A stretch of DNA of 64,000 nucleotides from Brachyhypopomus gauderio (GCF_052324685.1 NW_027506876.1:372001-436000), one strand, 5' to 3'. Positions 35,242 to 48,021 are shown, counted from the first letter of the stretch. Numbers and translations are program-made. The notes: generated by a model from the letters alone, not told the origin.

Positions 35242-35314
35242 GTTTCTGTAGTGTAGTGGTCATCACGTTCGCCTAACACGCGCAAGGTCCCTGGTTCAAT
35301 ACCAGGCAGAAACA
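35242..35314 (+). tRNA. tRNA-Val(AAC), Y type
   Basis: A42C/G57A; partner of 33822 without C50T. Confidence 0.86.
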
Positions 35315-35882
35315 TGCTTCTTAATAGAATTACAAACACACCACTGCTGTTTAGTGGTTTGTTGCCAGTGTAAAGGCTATCGGGGAGCTCTTCCCTTTAG
35401 ATCCTCAAAGTGAGCTCTCAGTCTCATGTGATCGATACAGGAATCTTCTAAATCGCCATGTACCTTGATAGAAGTACTAATGCAATCAGTTCAAACAAAA
35501 TGAAACTCAGTGGAAACGTACCTAGTGCTTTGTCATGTTGTCTCCCAACGTAGAAAACTCATGCTACTCGGTTGATTTGTAGACGTTTGTGTTATAAAGG
35601 GATCAAATGATGTCAACATTTGGTGTTTGGATGTGAATGTTTTGTCTTAAAGCAGTGTAGACCTACTGCTTAGCAAGTGTTGATCGGTTCAATCAAAATG
35701 AAACTCAGTGGAAATGTACCTAGTGCTTTGTCATGTTGTCTCCCAACGTAGAAAACTCATGCTACTCGGTTGATTTGTAGACGTTTGTGTTATAAAGGTA
35801 TCGAATGAAGTCAACATTTGGTGTTTAGATGTGAATGTTTTGTCTTAAAGCAGAGTAGACCTACCGCTTAGCCATTGTTGAC

Positions 35883-36790
35883 ATGATGACTTCCATGCTC
35901 TGATTGTATGAGGAAATGCCCACGAGAGATGTGCCCATTCAGACAAGCAAGGTTTCTGTAGTGTAGTGGTCATCACGTTCGCCTAACACGCGAAAAGTCC
36001 CTTGTTCGATACCAGGCAGAAACATGCTTCTTGATAGAATTACAAACACACCACTGCTGTTTAGTGGTTTGTTGCCAGTGTAAAGGCTATCAGGGAGCTC
36101 TTCCCTTTAGATCCTCAAAGTGAGCTGTCAGTCTCATGTGATCGATACAGGAATGTTTTAAATCGCCATGTACCTTGATAGCAGTACTAATGCAGCCGGT
36201 TCAATCAAAATGAAACTCAGTGGAAACTTACCTGGTGCTTTGTCATGTTGTCTCCCAACGTAGAAAACTCATGCTACTTGGTTGATTTGTAGACGTTTGT
36301 GTTATAAAGGGATCGAATGATGTCAACATTTGGTGTTTGGATGTGAATGTTTTGTCTTAAAGCAGAGTAGACCTACTGCTTAGCAAGTGTTGATCGGTTC
36401 AATCAAAATGAAACTCAGTGGAAATGTACCTAGTGCTTTGTCATGTTGTCTCCCAACGTGGAAAACTCATGCTACTTGGTTGATTTGTAGATGTTTGTGT
36501 TATAAAGGGATCGAATGATGTCAACATTTGGTGTTTGGATGTGAATGTTTTGTCTTAAAGCAGAGTAGACCTACTGCTTAGCAAGTGTTGATCGGTTCAA
36601 TCAAAATGAAACTCAGTGGAAATGTACCTAGTGCTTTGTCATGTTGTCTCCCAACGTAGAAAACTCATGCTACTCGGTTGATTTGTAGACGTTTGTGTTA
36701 TAAAGGTATCGAATGAAGTCAACATTTGGTGTTTGGATGTGAATGTTTTGTCTTAAAGCAGAGTAGACCTACCGCTTAGCCATTGTTGAC
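35883..36790 (+). repeat. Triple-tail unit, 908 bp
   Basis: The middle tail has acgtggaaaac and tagatgtttg, as at 15293 and 32135. The next unit (36791) carries G64C, as do the units after the other two triples of this kind at 16201 and 33043. Confidence 0.9.
35952..36024 (+). tRNA. tRNA-Val(AAC), variant G45A/G52T
   Basis: G52T breaks the 52:62 pair and the first B-box base. Triple-tail unit. Probably weak or silent. Confidence 0.82.
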
Positions 36791-36859
36791 ATGATGACTT
36801 CCATGCTCTGATTGTATGAGGAAACGCCCACGAGAGATGTGCCCATTCAGACAAGCAAG

Positions 36860-36932
36860 GTTTCTGTAGTGTAGTGGTCATCACGTTCGCCTAACACGCG
36901 AAAGGTCCCTGGTTCGATACCACGCAGAAACA
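36860..36932 (+). tRNA. tRNA-Val(AAC), variant G64C
   Basis: Last G64C copy of the window, again just after a triple-tail unit. Confidence 0.85.
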
Positions 36933-37569
36933 TGCTTCTTGATAGAATTACAAACACACCACTGCTGTTTAGTGGTTTGTTGCCAGTGTAAAGGCTATCA
37001 GGGAGCTCTTCCCTTTAGATCCTCAAAGTGAGCTGTCAGTCTCATGTGATCGATACAGGAATGTTTTAAATCGCCATGTACCTTGATAGCAGTACTAATG
37101 CAGCCGGTTCAATCAAAATGAAACTCAGTGGAAACTTACCTGGTGCTTTGTCATGTTGTCTCCCAACGTAGAAAACTCATGCTACTTGGTTGATTTGTAG
37201 ACGTTTGTGTTATAAAGGGATCGAATGATGTCAACATTTGGTGTTTGGATGTGAATGTTTTGTCTTAAAGCAGAGTAGACCTACTGCTTAGCAAGTGTTG
37301 ATCGGTTCAATCAAAATGAAACTCAGTGGAAATGTACCTAGTGCTTTGTCATGTTGTCTCCCAACGTAGAAAACTCATGCTACTCGGTTGATTTGTAGAC
37401 GTTTGTGTTATAAAGGTATCGAATGAAGTCAACATTTGGTGTTTGGATGTGAATGTTTTGTCTTAAAGCAGAGTAGACCTACCGCTTAGCCATTGTTGAC
37501 ATGATGACTTCCATGCTCTGATTGTTTGAGGAAACGCCCACGAGAGATGTGCCCATTCAGACAAGCAAG

Positions 37570-37642
37570 GTTTCTGTAGTGTAGTGGTCATCACGTTCGC
37601 CTAACACGCGCAAGGTCCCTGGTTCAATACCAGGCAGAAACA
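37570..37642 (+). tRNA. tRNA-Val(AAC), Y type
   Basis: A42C/G57A; the first tail reads tagatgtttg. Confidence 0.86.
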
Positions 37643-38279
37643 TGCTTCTTAATAGAATTACAAACACACCACTGCTGTTTAGTGGTTTGTTGCCAGTGTA
37701 AAGGCTATCGGGGAGCTCTTCCCTTTAGATCCTCAAAGTGAGCTCTCAGTCTCATGTGATCGATACAGGAATCTTCTAAATCGCCATGTACCTTGATAGA
37801 AGTACTAATGCAATCAGTTCAAACAAAATGAAACTCAGTGGAAACGTACCTAGTGCTTTGTCATGTTGTCTCCCAACGTAGAAAACTCATGCTACTCGGT
37901 TGATTTGTAGATGTTTGTGTTATAAAGGGATCAAATGATGTCAACATTTGGTGTTTGGATGTGAATGTTTTGTCTTAAAGCAGTGTAGACCTACTGCTTA
38001 GCAAGTGTTGATCGGTTCAATCAAAATGAAACTCAGTGGAAATGTACCTAGTGCTTTGTCATGTTGTCTCCCAACGTAGAAAACTCATGCTACTCGGTTG
38101 ATTTGTAGACGTTTGTGTTATAAAGGTATCGAATGAAGTCAACATTTGGTGTTTAGATGTGAATGTTTTGTCTTAAAGCAGAGTAGACCTACCGCTTAGC
38201 CATTGTTGACATGATGACTTCCATGCTCTGATTGTATGAGGAAACGCCCACGAGAGATGTGCCCATTCAGACAAGCAAG

Positions 38280-38352
38280 GTTTCTGTAGTGTAGTGGTCA
38301 TCACGTTCACCTAACACGCGAAAGGTCCCTGGTTCGATACCAGGCAGAAACA
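38280..38352 (+). tRNA. tRNA-Val(AAC), variant G30A
   Basis: Opens the five-unit higher-order repeat, copy 1. Confidence 0.85.
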
Positions 38353-38989
38353 TGCTTCTTGATAGAATTACAAACACACCACTGCTGTTTAGTGGTTTGT
38401 TGCCAGTGTAAAGGCTATCAGGGAGCTCTTCCCTTTAGATCCTCAAAGTGAGCTGTCAGTCTCATGTGATCGATACAGGAATGTTTTAAATCGCCATGTA
38501 CCTTGATAGCAGTACTAATGCAGCCGGTTCAATCAAAATGAAACTCAGTGGAAACTTACCTGGTGCTTTGTCATGTTGTCTCCCAACGTAGAAAACTCAT
38601 GCTACTTGGTTGATTTGTAGACGTTTGTGTTATAAAGGGATCGAATGATGTCAACATTTGGTGTTTGGATGTGAATGTTTTGTCTTAAAGCAGAGTAGAC
38701 CTACTGCTTAGCAAGTGTTGATCGGTTCAATCAAAATGAAACTCAGTGGAAATGTACCTAGTGCTTTGTCATGTTGTCTCCCAACGTAGAAAACTCATGC
38801 TACTCGGTTGATTTGTAGACGTTTGTGTTATAAAGGTATCGAATGAAGTCAACATTTGGTGTTTGGATGTGAATGTTTTGTCTTAAAGCAGAGTAGACCT
38901 ACCGCTTAACCATTGTTGACATGATGACTTCCATGCTCTGATTGTTTGAGGAAACGCCCACGAGAGATGTGCCCATTCAGACAAGCAAG

Positions 38990-39062
38990 GTTTCTGTAGT
39001 GTAGTGGTCATCACGTTCGCCTAACACGCGCAAGGTCCCTGGTTCAATACCAGGCAGAAACA
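38990..39062 (+). tRNA. tRNA-Val(AAC), Y type
   Basis: A42C/G57A; the preceding tail ends cttaacc. Confidence 0.86.
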
Positions 39063-39699
39063 TGCTTCTTAATAGAATTACAAACACACCACTGCTGTTT
39101 AGTGGTTTGTTGCCAGTGTAAAGGCTATCGGGGAGCTCTTCCCTTTAGATCCTCAAAGTGAGCTCTCAGTCTCATGTGATCGATACAGGAATCTTCTAAA
39201 TCGCCATGTACCTTGATAGAAGTACTAATGCAATCAGTTCAAACAAAATGAAACTCAGTGGAAACGTACCTAGTGCTTTGTCATGTTGTCTCCCAACGTA
39301 GAAAACTCATGCTACTCGGTTGATTTGTAGACGTTTGTGTTATAAAGGGATCAAATGATGTCAACATTTGGTGTTTGGATGTGAATGTTTTGTCTTAAAG
39401 CAGTGTAGACCTACTGCTTAGCAAGTGTTGATCGGTTCAATCAAAATGAAACTCAGTGGAAATGTACCTAGTGCTTTGTCATGTTGTCTCCCAACGTAGA
39501 AAACTCATGCTACTCGGTTGATTTGTAGACGTTTGTGTTATAAAGGTATCGAATGAAGTCAACATTTGGTGTTTAGATGTGAATGTTTTGTCTTAAAGCA
39601 GAGTAGACCTACCGCTTAGCCATTGTTGACATGATGACTTCCATGCTCTGATTGTATGAGGAAACGCCCACGAGAGATGTGCCCATTCAGACAAGCAAG

Positions 39700-39772
39700 G
39701 TTTCTGTAGTGTAGTGGTCATCACGTTCACCTAACACGCGAAAGGTCCCTGGTTCGATACCAGGCAGAAACA
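39700..39772 (+). tRNA. tRNA-Val(AAC), variant G30A
   Basis: Repeats 38280 after 1420 bp. Confidence 0.85.
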
Positions 39773-40409
39773 TGCTTCTTGATAGAATTACAAACACACC
39801 ACTGCTGTTTAGTGGTTTGTTGCCAGTGTAAAGGCTATCAGGGAGCTCTTCCCTTTAGATCCTCAAAGTGAGCTGTCAGTCTCATGTGATCGATACAGGA
39901 ATGTTTTAAATCGCCATGTACCTTGATAGCAGTACTAATGCAGCCGGTTCAATCAAAATGAAACTCAGTGGAAACTTACCTGGTGCTTTGTCATGTTGTC
40001 TCCCAACGTAGAAAACTCATGCTACTTGGTTGATTTGTAGACGTTTGTGTTATAAAGGGATCGAATGATGTCAACATTTGGTGTTTGGATGTGAATGTTT
40101 TGTCTTAAAGCAGAGTAGACCTACTGCTTAGCAAGTGTTGATCGGTTCAATCAAAATGAAACTCAGTGGAAATGTACCTAGTGCTTTGTCATGTTGTCTC
40201 CCAACGTAGAAAACTCATGCTACTCGGTTGATTTGTAGACGTTTGTGTTATAAAGGTATCGAATGAAGTCAACATTTGGTGTTTGGATGTGAATGTTTTG
40301 TCTTAAAGCAGAGTAGACCTACCGCTTAACCATTGTTGACATGATGACTTCCATGCTCTGATTGTTTGAGGAAACGCCCACGAGAGATGTGCCCATTCAG
40401 ACAAGCAAG

Positions 40410-40482
40410 GTTTCTGTAGTGTAGTGGTCATCACGTTCGCCTAACACGCGCAAGGTCCCTGGTTCAATACCAGGCAGAAACA
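40410..40482 (+). tRNA. tRNA-Val(AAC), Y type
   Basis: Y tRNA whose tail switches to the tttcgatgtg/cggatcaatc form, a recombinant unit. Confidence 0.86.
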
Positions 40483-41050
40483 TGCTTCTTAATAGAATTA
40501 CAAACACACCACTGCTGTTTAGTGGTTTGTTGCCAGTGTAAAGGCTATCGGGGAGCTCTTCCCTTTAGATCCTCAAAGTGAGCTCTCAGTCTCATGTGAT
40601 CGATACAGGAATCTTCTAAATCGCCATGTACCTTGATAGAAGTACTAATGCAATCAGTTCAAACAAAATGAAACTCAGTGGAAACGTACCTAGTGCTTTG
40701 TCATGTTGTCTCCCAACGTAGAAAACTCATGCTACTCGGTTGATTTGTAGACGTTTGTGTTATAAAGGGATCGAATGATGTCAACATTTGGTGTTTCGAT
40801 GTGAATGTTTTGTTTTAAAGCAGAGTAGACCTACTGCTTAGCCAGTGTTGATCGGATCAATCAAAATGAAACTCAGTGGAAACGTACCTAGTGCTTTGTC
40901 ATGTTGTCTCCCAACGTAGAAAACTCATGCTACTTGGTTGATTTGTAGACGTTTGTGTTATAAACGTATCGAATGAAGTCAACATTTGGTGTTTGGATGT
41001 GAATGTTTTGTCTTAAAGCAGAGTAGACCTACCGCTTAGCCATTGTTGAC

Positions 41051-41958
41051 ATGATGACTTCCATGCTCTGATTGTATGAGGAAATGCCCACGAGAGATGT
41101 GCCCATTCAGACAAGCAAGGTTTCTGTAGTGTAGTGGTCATCACGTTCACCTAACACGCGAAAGGTCCCTGGTTCGATACCAGGCAGAAACATGCTTCTT
41201 GATAGAATTACAAACACACCACTGCTGTTTAGTGGTTTGTTGCCAGTGTAAAGGCTATCAGGGAGCTCTTCCCTTTAGATCCTCAAAGTGAGCTGTCAGT
41301 CTCATGTGATCGATACAGGAATGTTTTAAATCGCCATGTACCTTGATAGCAGTACTAATGCAGCCGGTTCAATCAAAATGAAACTCAGTGGAAACTTACC
41401 TGGTGCTTTGTCATGTTGTCTCCCAACGTAGAAAACTCATGCTACTTGGTTGATTTGTAGACGTTTGTGTTATAAAGGGATCGAATGATGTCAACATTTG
41501 GTGTTTGGATGTGAATGTTTTGTCTTAAAGCAGAGTAGACCTACTGCTTAGCAAGTGTTGATCGGTTCAATCAAAATGAAACTCAGTGGAAATGTACCTA
41601 GTGCTTTGTCATGTTGTCTCCCAACGTAGAAAACTCATGCTACTCGGTTGATTTGTAGATGTTTGTGTTATAAAGGGATCAAATGATGTCAACATTTGGT
41701 GTTTGGATGTGAATGTTTTGTCTTAAAGCAGTGTAGACCTACTGCTTAGCAAGTGTTGATCGGTTCAATCAAAATGAAACTCAGTGGAAATGTACCTAGT
41801 GCTTTGTCATGTTGTCTCCCAACGTAGAAAACTCATGCTACTCGGTTGATTTGTAGACGTTTGTGTTATAAAGGTATCGAATGAAGTCAACATTTGGTGT
41901 TTAGATGTGAATGTTTTGTCTTAAAGCAGAGTAGACCTACCGCTTAGCCATTGTTGAC
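41051..41958 (+). repeat. Triple-tail unit, 908 bp, of separate origin
   Basis: Here the middle tail is Y-like (tagatgtttg, gggatcaaatg, gcagtgtagac) and lacks the acgtggaaaac mark. It therefore looks like an independent gain of a tail from a Y unit similar to the one at 37501. Confidence 0.88.
41120..41192 (+). tRNA. tRNA-Val(AAC), variant G30A
   Basis: G30A with aaatgccc in the leader; triple-tail unit closing copy 1 of the five-unit repeat. Confidence 0.85.
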
Positions 41959-42027
41959 ATGATGACTTCCATGCTCTGATTGTATGAGGAAACGCCCACG
42001 AGAGATGTGCCCATTCAGACAAGCAAG

Positions 42028-42100
42028 GTTTCTGTAGTGTAGTGGTCATCACGTTCACCTAACACGCGAAAGGTCCCTGGTTCGATACCAGGCAGAAACA
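42028..42100 (+). tRNA. tRNA-Val(AAC), variant G30A
   Basis: Opens copy 2 of the five-unit repeat. Confidence 0.85.
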
Positions 42101-42737
42101 TGCTTCTTGATAGAATTACAAACACACCACTGCTGTTTAGTGGTTTGTTGCCAGTGTAAAGGCTATCAGGGAGCTCTTCCCTTTAGATCCTCAAAGTGAG
42201 CTGTCAGTCTCATGTGATCGATACAGGAATGTTTTAAATCGCCATGTACCTTGATAGCAGTACTAATGCAGCCGGTTCAATCAAAATGAAACTCAGTGGA
42301 AACTTACCTGGTGCTTTGTCATGTTGTCTCCCAACGTAGAAAACTCATGCTACTTGGTTGATTTGTAGACGTTTGTGTTATAAAGGGATCGAATGATGTC
42401 AACATTTGGTGTTTGGATGTGAATGTTTTGTCTTAAAGCAGAGTAGACCTACTGCTTAGCAAGTGTTGATCGGTTCAATCAAAATGAAACTCAGTGGAAA
42501 TGTACCTAGTGCTTTGTCATGTTGTCTCCCAACGTAGAAAACTCATGCTACTCGGTTGATTTGTAGACGTTTGTGTTATAAAGGTATCGAATGAAGTCAA
42601 CATTTGGTGTTTGGATGTGAATGTTTTGTCTTAAAGCAGAGTAGACCTACCGCTTAACCATTGTTGACATGATGACTTCCATGCTCTGATTGTTTGAGGA
42701 AACGCCCACGAGAGATGTGCCCATTCAGACAAGCAAG

Positions 42738-42810
42738 GTTTCTGTAGTGTAGTGGTCATCACGTTCGCCTAACACGCGCAAGGTCCCTGGTTCAATACCA
42801 GGCAGAAACA
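42738..42810 (+). tRNA. tRNA-Val(AAC), Y type
   Basis: Partner of 38990. Confidence 0.86.
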
Positions 42811-43447
42811 TGCTTCTTAATAGAATTACAAACACACCACTGCTGTTTAGTGGTTTGTTGCCAGTGTAAAGGCTATCGGGGAGCTCTTCCCTTTAGATCC
42901 TCAAAGTGAGCTCTCAGTCTCATGTGATCGATACAGGAATCTTCTAAATCGCCATGTACCTTGATAGAAGTACTAATGCAATCAGTTCAAACAAAATGAA
43001 ACTCAGTGGAAACGTACCTAGTGCTTTGTCATGTTGTCTCCCAACGTAGAAAACTCATGCTACTCGGTTGATTTGTAGACGTTTGTGTTATAAAGGGATC
43101 AAATGATGTCAACATTTGGTGTTTGGATGTGAATGTTTTGTCTTAAAGCAGTGTAGACCTACTGCTTAGCAAGTGTTGATCGGTTCAATCAAAATGAAAC
43201 TCAGTGGAAATGTACCTAGTGCTTTGTCATGTTGTCTCCCAACGTAGAAAACTCATGCTACTCGGTTGATTTGTAGACGTTTGTGTTATAAAGGTATCGA
43301 ATGAAGTCAACATTTGGTGTTTAGATGTGAATGTTTTGTCTTAAAGCAGAGTAGACCTACCGCTTAGCCATTGTTGACATGATGACTTCCATGCTCTGAT
43401 TGTATGAGGAAACGCCCACGAGAGATGTGCCCATTCAGACAAGCAAG

Positions 43448-43520
43448 GTTTCTGTAGTGTAGTGGTCATCACGTTCACCTAACACGCGAAAGGTCCCTGG
43501 TTCGATACCAGGCAGAAACA
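43448..43520 (+). tRNA. tRNA-Val(AAC), variant G30A
   Basis: Partner of 39700. Confidence 0.85.
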
Positions 43521-44157
43521 TGCTTCTTGATAGAATTACAAACACACCACTGCTGTTTAGTGGTTTGTTGCCAGTGTAAAGGCTATCAGGGAGCTCTTCC
43601 CTTTAGATCCTCAAAGTGAGCTGTCAGTCTCATGTGATCGATACAGGAATGTTTTAAATCGCCATGTACCTTGATAGCAGTACTAATGCAGCCGGTTCAA
43701 TCAAAATGAAACTCAGTGGAAACTTACCTGGTGCTTTGTCATGTTGTCTCCCAACGTAGAAAACTCATGCTACTTGGTTGATTTGTAGACGTTTGTGTTA
43801 TAAAGGGATCGAATGATGTCAACATTTGGTGTTTGGATGTGAATGTTTTGTCTTAAAGCAGAGTAGACCTACTGCTTAGCAAGTGTTGATCGGTTCAATC
43901 AAAATGAAACTCAGTGGAAATGTACCTAGTGCTTTGTCATGTTGTCTCCCAACGTAGAAAACTCATGCTACTCGGTTGATTTGTAGACGTTTGTGTTATA
44001 AAGGTATCGAATGAAGTCAACATTTGGTGTTTGGATGTGAATGTTTTGTCTTAAAGCAGAGTAGACCTACCGCTTAACCATTGTTGACATGATGACTTCC
44101 ATGCTCTGATTGTTTGAGGAAACGCCCACGAGAGATGTGCCCATTCAGACAAGCAAG

Positions 44158-44230
44158 GTTTCTGTAGTGTAGTGGTCATCACGTTCGCCTAACACGCGCA
44201 AGGTCCCTGGTTCAATACCAGGCAGAAACA
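44158..44230 (+). tRNA. tRNA-Val(AAC), Y type
   Basis: Partner of 40410, with the same recombinant tail. Confidence 0.86.
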
Positions 44231-44867
44231 TGCTTCTTAATAGAATTACAAACACACCACTGCTGTTTAGTGGTTTGTTGCCAGTGTAAAGGCTATCGGG
44301 GAGCTCTTCCCTTTAGATCCTCAAAGTGAGCTCTCAGTCTCATGTGATCGATACAGGAATCTTCTAAATCGCCATGTACCTTGATAGAAGTACTAATGCA
44401 ATCAGTTCAAACAAAATGAAACTCAGTGGAAACGTACCTAGTGCTTTGTCATGTTGTCTCCCAACGTAGAAAACTCATGCTACTCGGTTGATTTGTAGAC
44501 GTTTGTGTTATAAAGGGATCGAATGATGTCAACATTTGGTGTTTCGATGTGAATGTTTTGTTTTAAAGCAGAGTAGACCTACTGCTTAGCCAGTGTTGAT
44601 CGGATCAATCAAAATGAAACTCAGTGGAAACGTACCTAGTGCTTTGTCATGTTGTCTCCCAACGTAGAAAACTCATGCTACTTGGTTGATTTGTAGACGT
44701 TTGTGTTATAAACGTATCGAATGAAGTCAACATTTGGTGTTTGGATGTGAATGTTTTGTCTTAAAGCAGAGTAGACCTACCGCTTAGCCATTGTTGACAT
44801 GATGACTTCCATGCTCTGATTGTATGAGGAAATGCCCACGAGAGATGTGCCCATTCAGACAAGCAAG

Positions 44868-44940
44868 GTTTCTGTAGTGTAGTGGTCATCACGTTCACCT
44901 AACACGCGAAAGGTCCCTGGTTCGATACCAGGCAGAAACA
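44868..44940 (+). tRNA. tRNA-Val(AAC), variant G30A
   Basis: Partner of 41120, with two tails instead of three. Confidence 0.85.
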
Positions 44941-45577
44941 TGCTTCTTGATAGAATTACAAACACACCACTGCTGTTTAGTGGTTTGTTGCCAGTGTAAA
45001 GGCTATCAGGGAGCTCTTCCCTTTAGATCCTCAAAGTGAGCTGTCAGTCTCATGTGATCGATACAGGAATGTTTTAAATCGCCATGTACCTTGATAGCAG
45101 TACTAATGCAGCCGGTTCAATCAAAATGAAACTCAGTGGAAACTTACCTGGTGCTTTGTCATGTTGTCTCCCAACGTAGAAAACTCATGCTACTTGGTTG
45201 ATTTGTAGACGTTTGTGTTATAAAGGGATCGAATGATGTCAACATTTGGTGTTTGGATGTGAATGTTTTGTCTTAAAGCAGAGTAGACCTACTGCTTAGC
45301 AAGTGTTGATCGGTTCAATCAAAATGAAACTCAGTGGAAATGTACCTAGTGCTTTGTCATGTTGTCTCCCAACGTAGAAAACTCATGCTACTCGGTTGAT
45401 TTGTAGACGTTTGTGTTATAAAGGTATCGAATGAAGTCAACATTTGGTGTTTGGATGTGAATGTTTTGTCTTAAAGCAGAGTAGACCTACCGCTTAGCCA
45501 TTGTTGACATGATGACTTCCATGCTCTGATTGTTTGAGGAAACGCCCACGAGAGATGTGCCCATTCAGACAAGCAAG

Positions 45578-45650
45578 GTTTCTGTAGTGTAGTGGTCATC
45601 ACGTTCGCCTAACACGCGCAAGGTCCCTGGTTCAATACCAGGCAGAAACA
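45578..45650 (+). tRNA. tRNA-Val(AAC), Y type
   Basis: First gene of the third, shortened four-unit block; one tail. Confidence 0.86.
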
Positions 45651-46089
45651 TGCTTCTTAATAGAATTACAAACACACCACTGCTGTTTAGTGGTTTGTTG
45701 CCAGTGTAAAGGCTATCGGGGAGCTCTTCCCTTTAGATCCTCAAAGTGAGCTCTCAGTCTCATGTGATCGATACAGGAATGTTCTAAATCGCCATATACC
45801 TTGATAGCAGTACTAATGCAATCGGTTCAATCAAAATGAAACTCAGTGGAAACGTACCTAGTGCTTTGTCATGTTGTCTCCCAACGTAGAAAACTCATGC
45901 TACTCGGTTGATTTGTAGACGTTTGTGTTATAAACGTATCGAATGAAGTCAACATTTGGTGTTTGGATGTGAATGTTTTGTCTTAAAGCAGAGTAGACCT
46001 ACCGCTTAACCATTGTTGACATGATGACTTCCATGCTCTGATTGTTTGAGGAAACGCCCACGAGAGATGTGCCCATTCAGACAAGCAAG

Positions 46090-46162
46090 GTTTCTGTAGT
46101 GTAGTGGTCATCACGTTCGCCTAACACGCGCAAGGTCCCTGGTTCAATACCAGGCAGAAACA
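46090..46162 (+). tRNA. tRNA-Val(AAC), Y type
   Basis: Second gene of that block. Confidence 0.86.
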
Positions 46163-46799
46163 TGCTTCTTAATAGAATTACAAACACACCACTGCTGTTT
46201 AGTGGTTTGTTGCCAGTGTAAAGGCTATCGGGGAGCTCTTCCCTTTAGATCCTCAAAGTGAGCTCTCAGTCTCATGTGATCGATACAGGAATCTTCTAAA
46301 TCGCCATGTACCTTGATAGAAGTACTAATGCAATCAGTTCAAACAAAATGAAACTCAGTGGAAACGTACCTAGTGCTTTGTCATGTTGTCTCCCAACGTA
46401 GAAAACTCATGCTACTCGGTTGATTTGTAGACGTTTGTGTTATAAAGGGATCAAATGATGTCAACATTTGGTGTTTGGATGTGAATGTTTTGTCTTAAAG
46501 CAGTGTAGACCTACTGCTTAGCAAGTGTTGATCGGTTCAATCAAAATGAAACTCAGTGGAAATGTACCTAGTGCTTTGTCATGTTGTCTCCCAACGTAGA
46601 AAACTCATGCTACTCGGTTGATTTGTAGACGTTTGTGTTATAAAGGTATCGAATGAAGTCAACATTTGGTGTTTAGATGTGAATGTTTTGTCTTAAAGCA
46701 GAGTAGACCTACCGCTTAGCCATTGTTGACATGATGACTTCCATGCTCTGATTGTATGAGGAAACGCCCACGAGAGATGTGCCCATTCAGACAAGCAAG

Positions 46800-46872
46800 G
46801 TTTCTGTAGTGTAGTGGTCATCACATTCACCTAACACGCGAAAGGTCCCTGGTTCGATACCAGGCAGAAACA
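46800..46872 (+). tRNA. tRNA-Val(AAC), variant G26A/G30A
   Basis: Adds G26A at the hinge between the D and anticodon stems. The first tail reads gattggtag. Confidence 0.84.
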
Positions 46873-47509
46873 TGCTTCTTGATAGAATTACAAACACACC
46901 ACTGCTGTTTAGTGGTTTGTTGCCAGTGTAAAGGCTATCAGGGAGCTCTTCCCTTTAGATCCTCAAAGTGAGCTGTCAGTCTCATGTGATCGATACAGGA
47001 ATGTTTTAAATCGCCATGTACCTTGATAGCAGTACTAATGCAGCCGGTTCAATCAAAATGAAACTCAGTGGAAACTTACCTGGTGCTTTGTCATGTTGTC
47101 TCCCAACGTAGAAAACTCATGCTACTCGGTTGATTGGTAGACGTTTGTGTTATAAAGGGATCGAATGATGTCAACATTTGGTGTTTCGATGTGAATGTTT
47201 TGTTTTAAAGCAGAGTAGACCTACTGCTTAGCCAGTGTTGATCGGATCAATCAAAATGAAACTCAGTGGAAACGTACCTAGTGCTTTGTCATGTTGTCTC
47301 CCAACGTAGAAAACTCATGCTACTTGGTTGATTTGTAGACGTTTGTGTTATAAACGTATCGAATGAAGTCAACATTTGGTGTTTGGATGTGAATGTTTTG
47401 TCTTAAAGCAGAGTAGACCTACCGCTTAGCCATTGTTGACATGATGACTTCCATGCTCTGATTGTATGAGGAAATGCCCACGAGAGATGTGCCCATTCAG
47501 ACAAGCAAG

Positions 47510-47582
47510 GTTTCTGTAGTGTAGTGGTCATCACGTTCGCCTAAAACGCGAAAGGTCCCTGGTTCGATACCAGGCAGAAACA
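47510..47582 (+). tRNA. tRNA-Val body with AAA anticodon (C36A)
   Basis: Third AAA copy, with the same tRNA sequence as 27432 and 30784 but followed by a Y-type spacer, so the exchange occurred just downstream of the gene. Confidence 0.88.
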
Positions 47583-48021
47583 TGCTTCTTGATAGAATTA
47601 CAAACACACCACTGCTGTTTAGTGGTTTGTTGCCAGTGTAAAGGCTATCGGGGAGCTCTTCCCTTTAGATCCTCAAAGTGAGCTCTCAGTCTCATGTGAT
47701 CGATACAGGAATCTTCTAAATCGCCATGTACCTTGATAGAAGTACTAATGCAATCAGTTCAAACAAAATGAAACTCAGTGGAAACGTACCTAGTGCTTTG
47801 TCATGTTGTCTCCCAACGTAGAAAACTCATGCTACTCGGTTGATTTGTAGACGTTTGTGTTATAAAGGGATCAAATGATGTCAACATTTGGTGTTTGGAT
47901 GTGAATGTTTTGTCTTAAAGCAGAGTAGACCTACCGCTTAGCCATTGTTGACATGATGACTTCCATGCTCTGATTGTATGAGGAAATGCCCACGAGAGAT
48001 GTGCCCATTCAGACAAGCAAG

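Larger units (their letters stand above)
38211..41958 (+). repeat. Five-unit higher-order repeat, copy 1 (3748 bp)
   Basis: Order: X(G30A), Y, X(G30A), Y with tttcgatgtg and a cggatcaatc junction, then X(G30A) with aaatgccc. The last unit has three tails. The next 3550 bp repeat this order. Confidence 0.82.
41959..45508 (+). repeat. Five-unit higher-order repeat, copy 2 (3550 bp)
   Basis: Directly follows copy 1 with the same five-unit order. It is 198 bp shorter because its last unit has two tails instead of three. Confidence 0.82.
45509..47952 (+). repeat. Four-unit block, shortened copy 3
   Basis: Same unit order as 25431 and 28783, but the AAA-anticodon unit at its end has a Y-like body and a single tail, giving 2444 bp. 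Confidence 0.82.
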
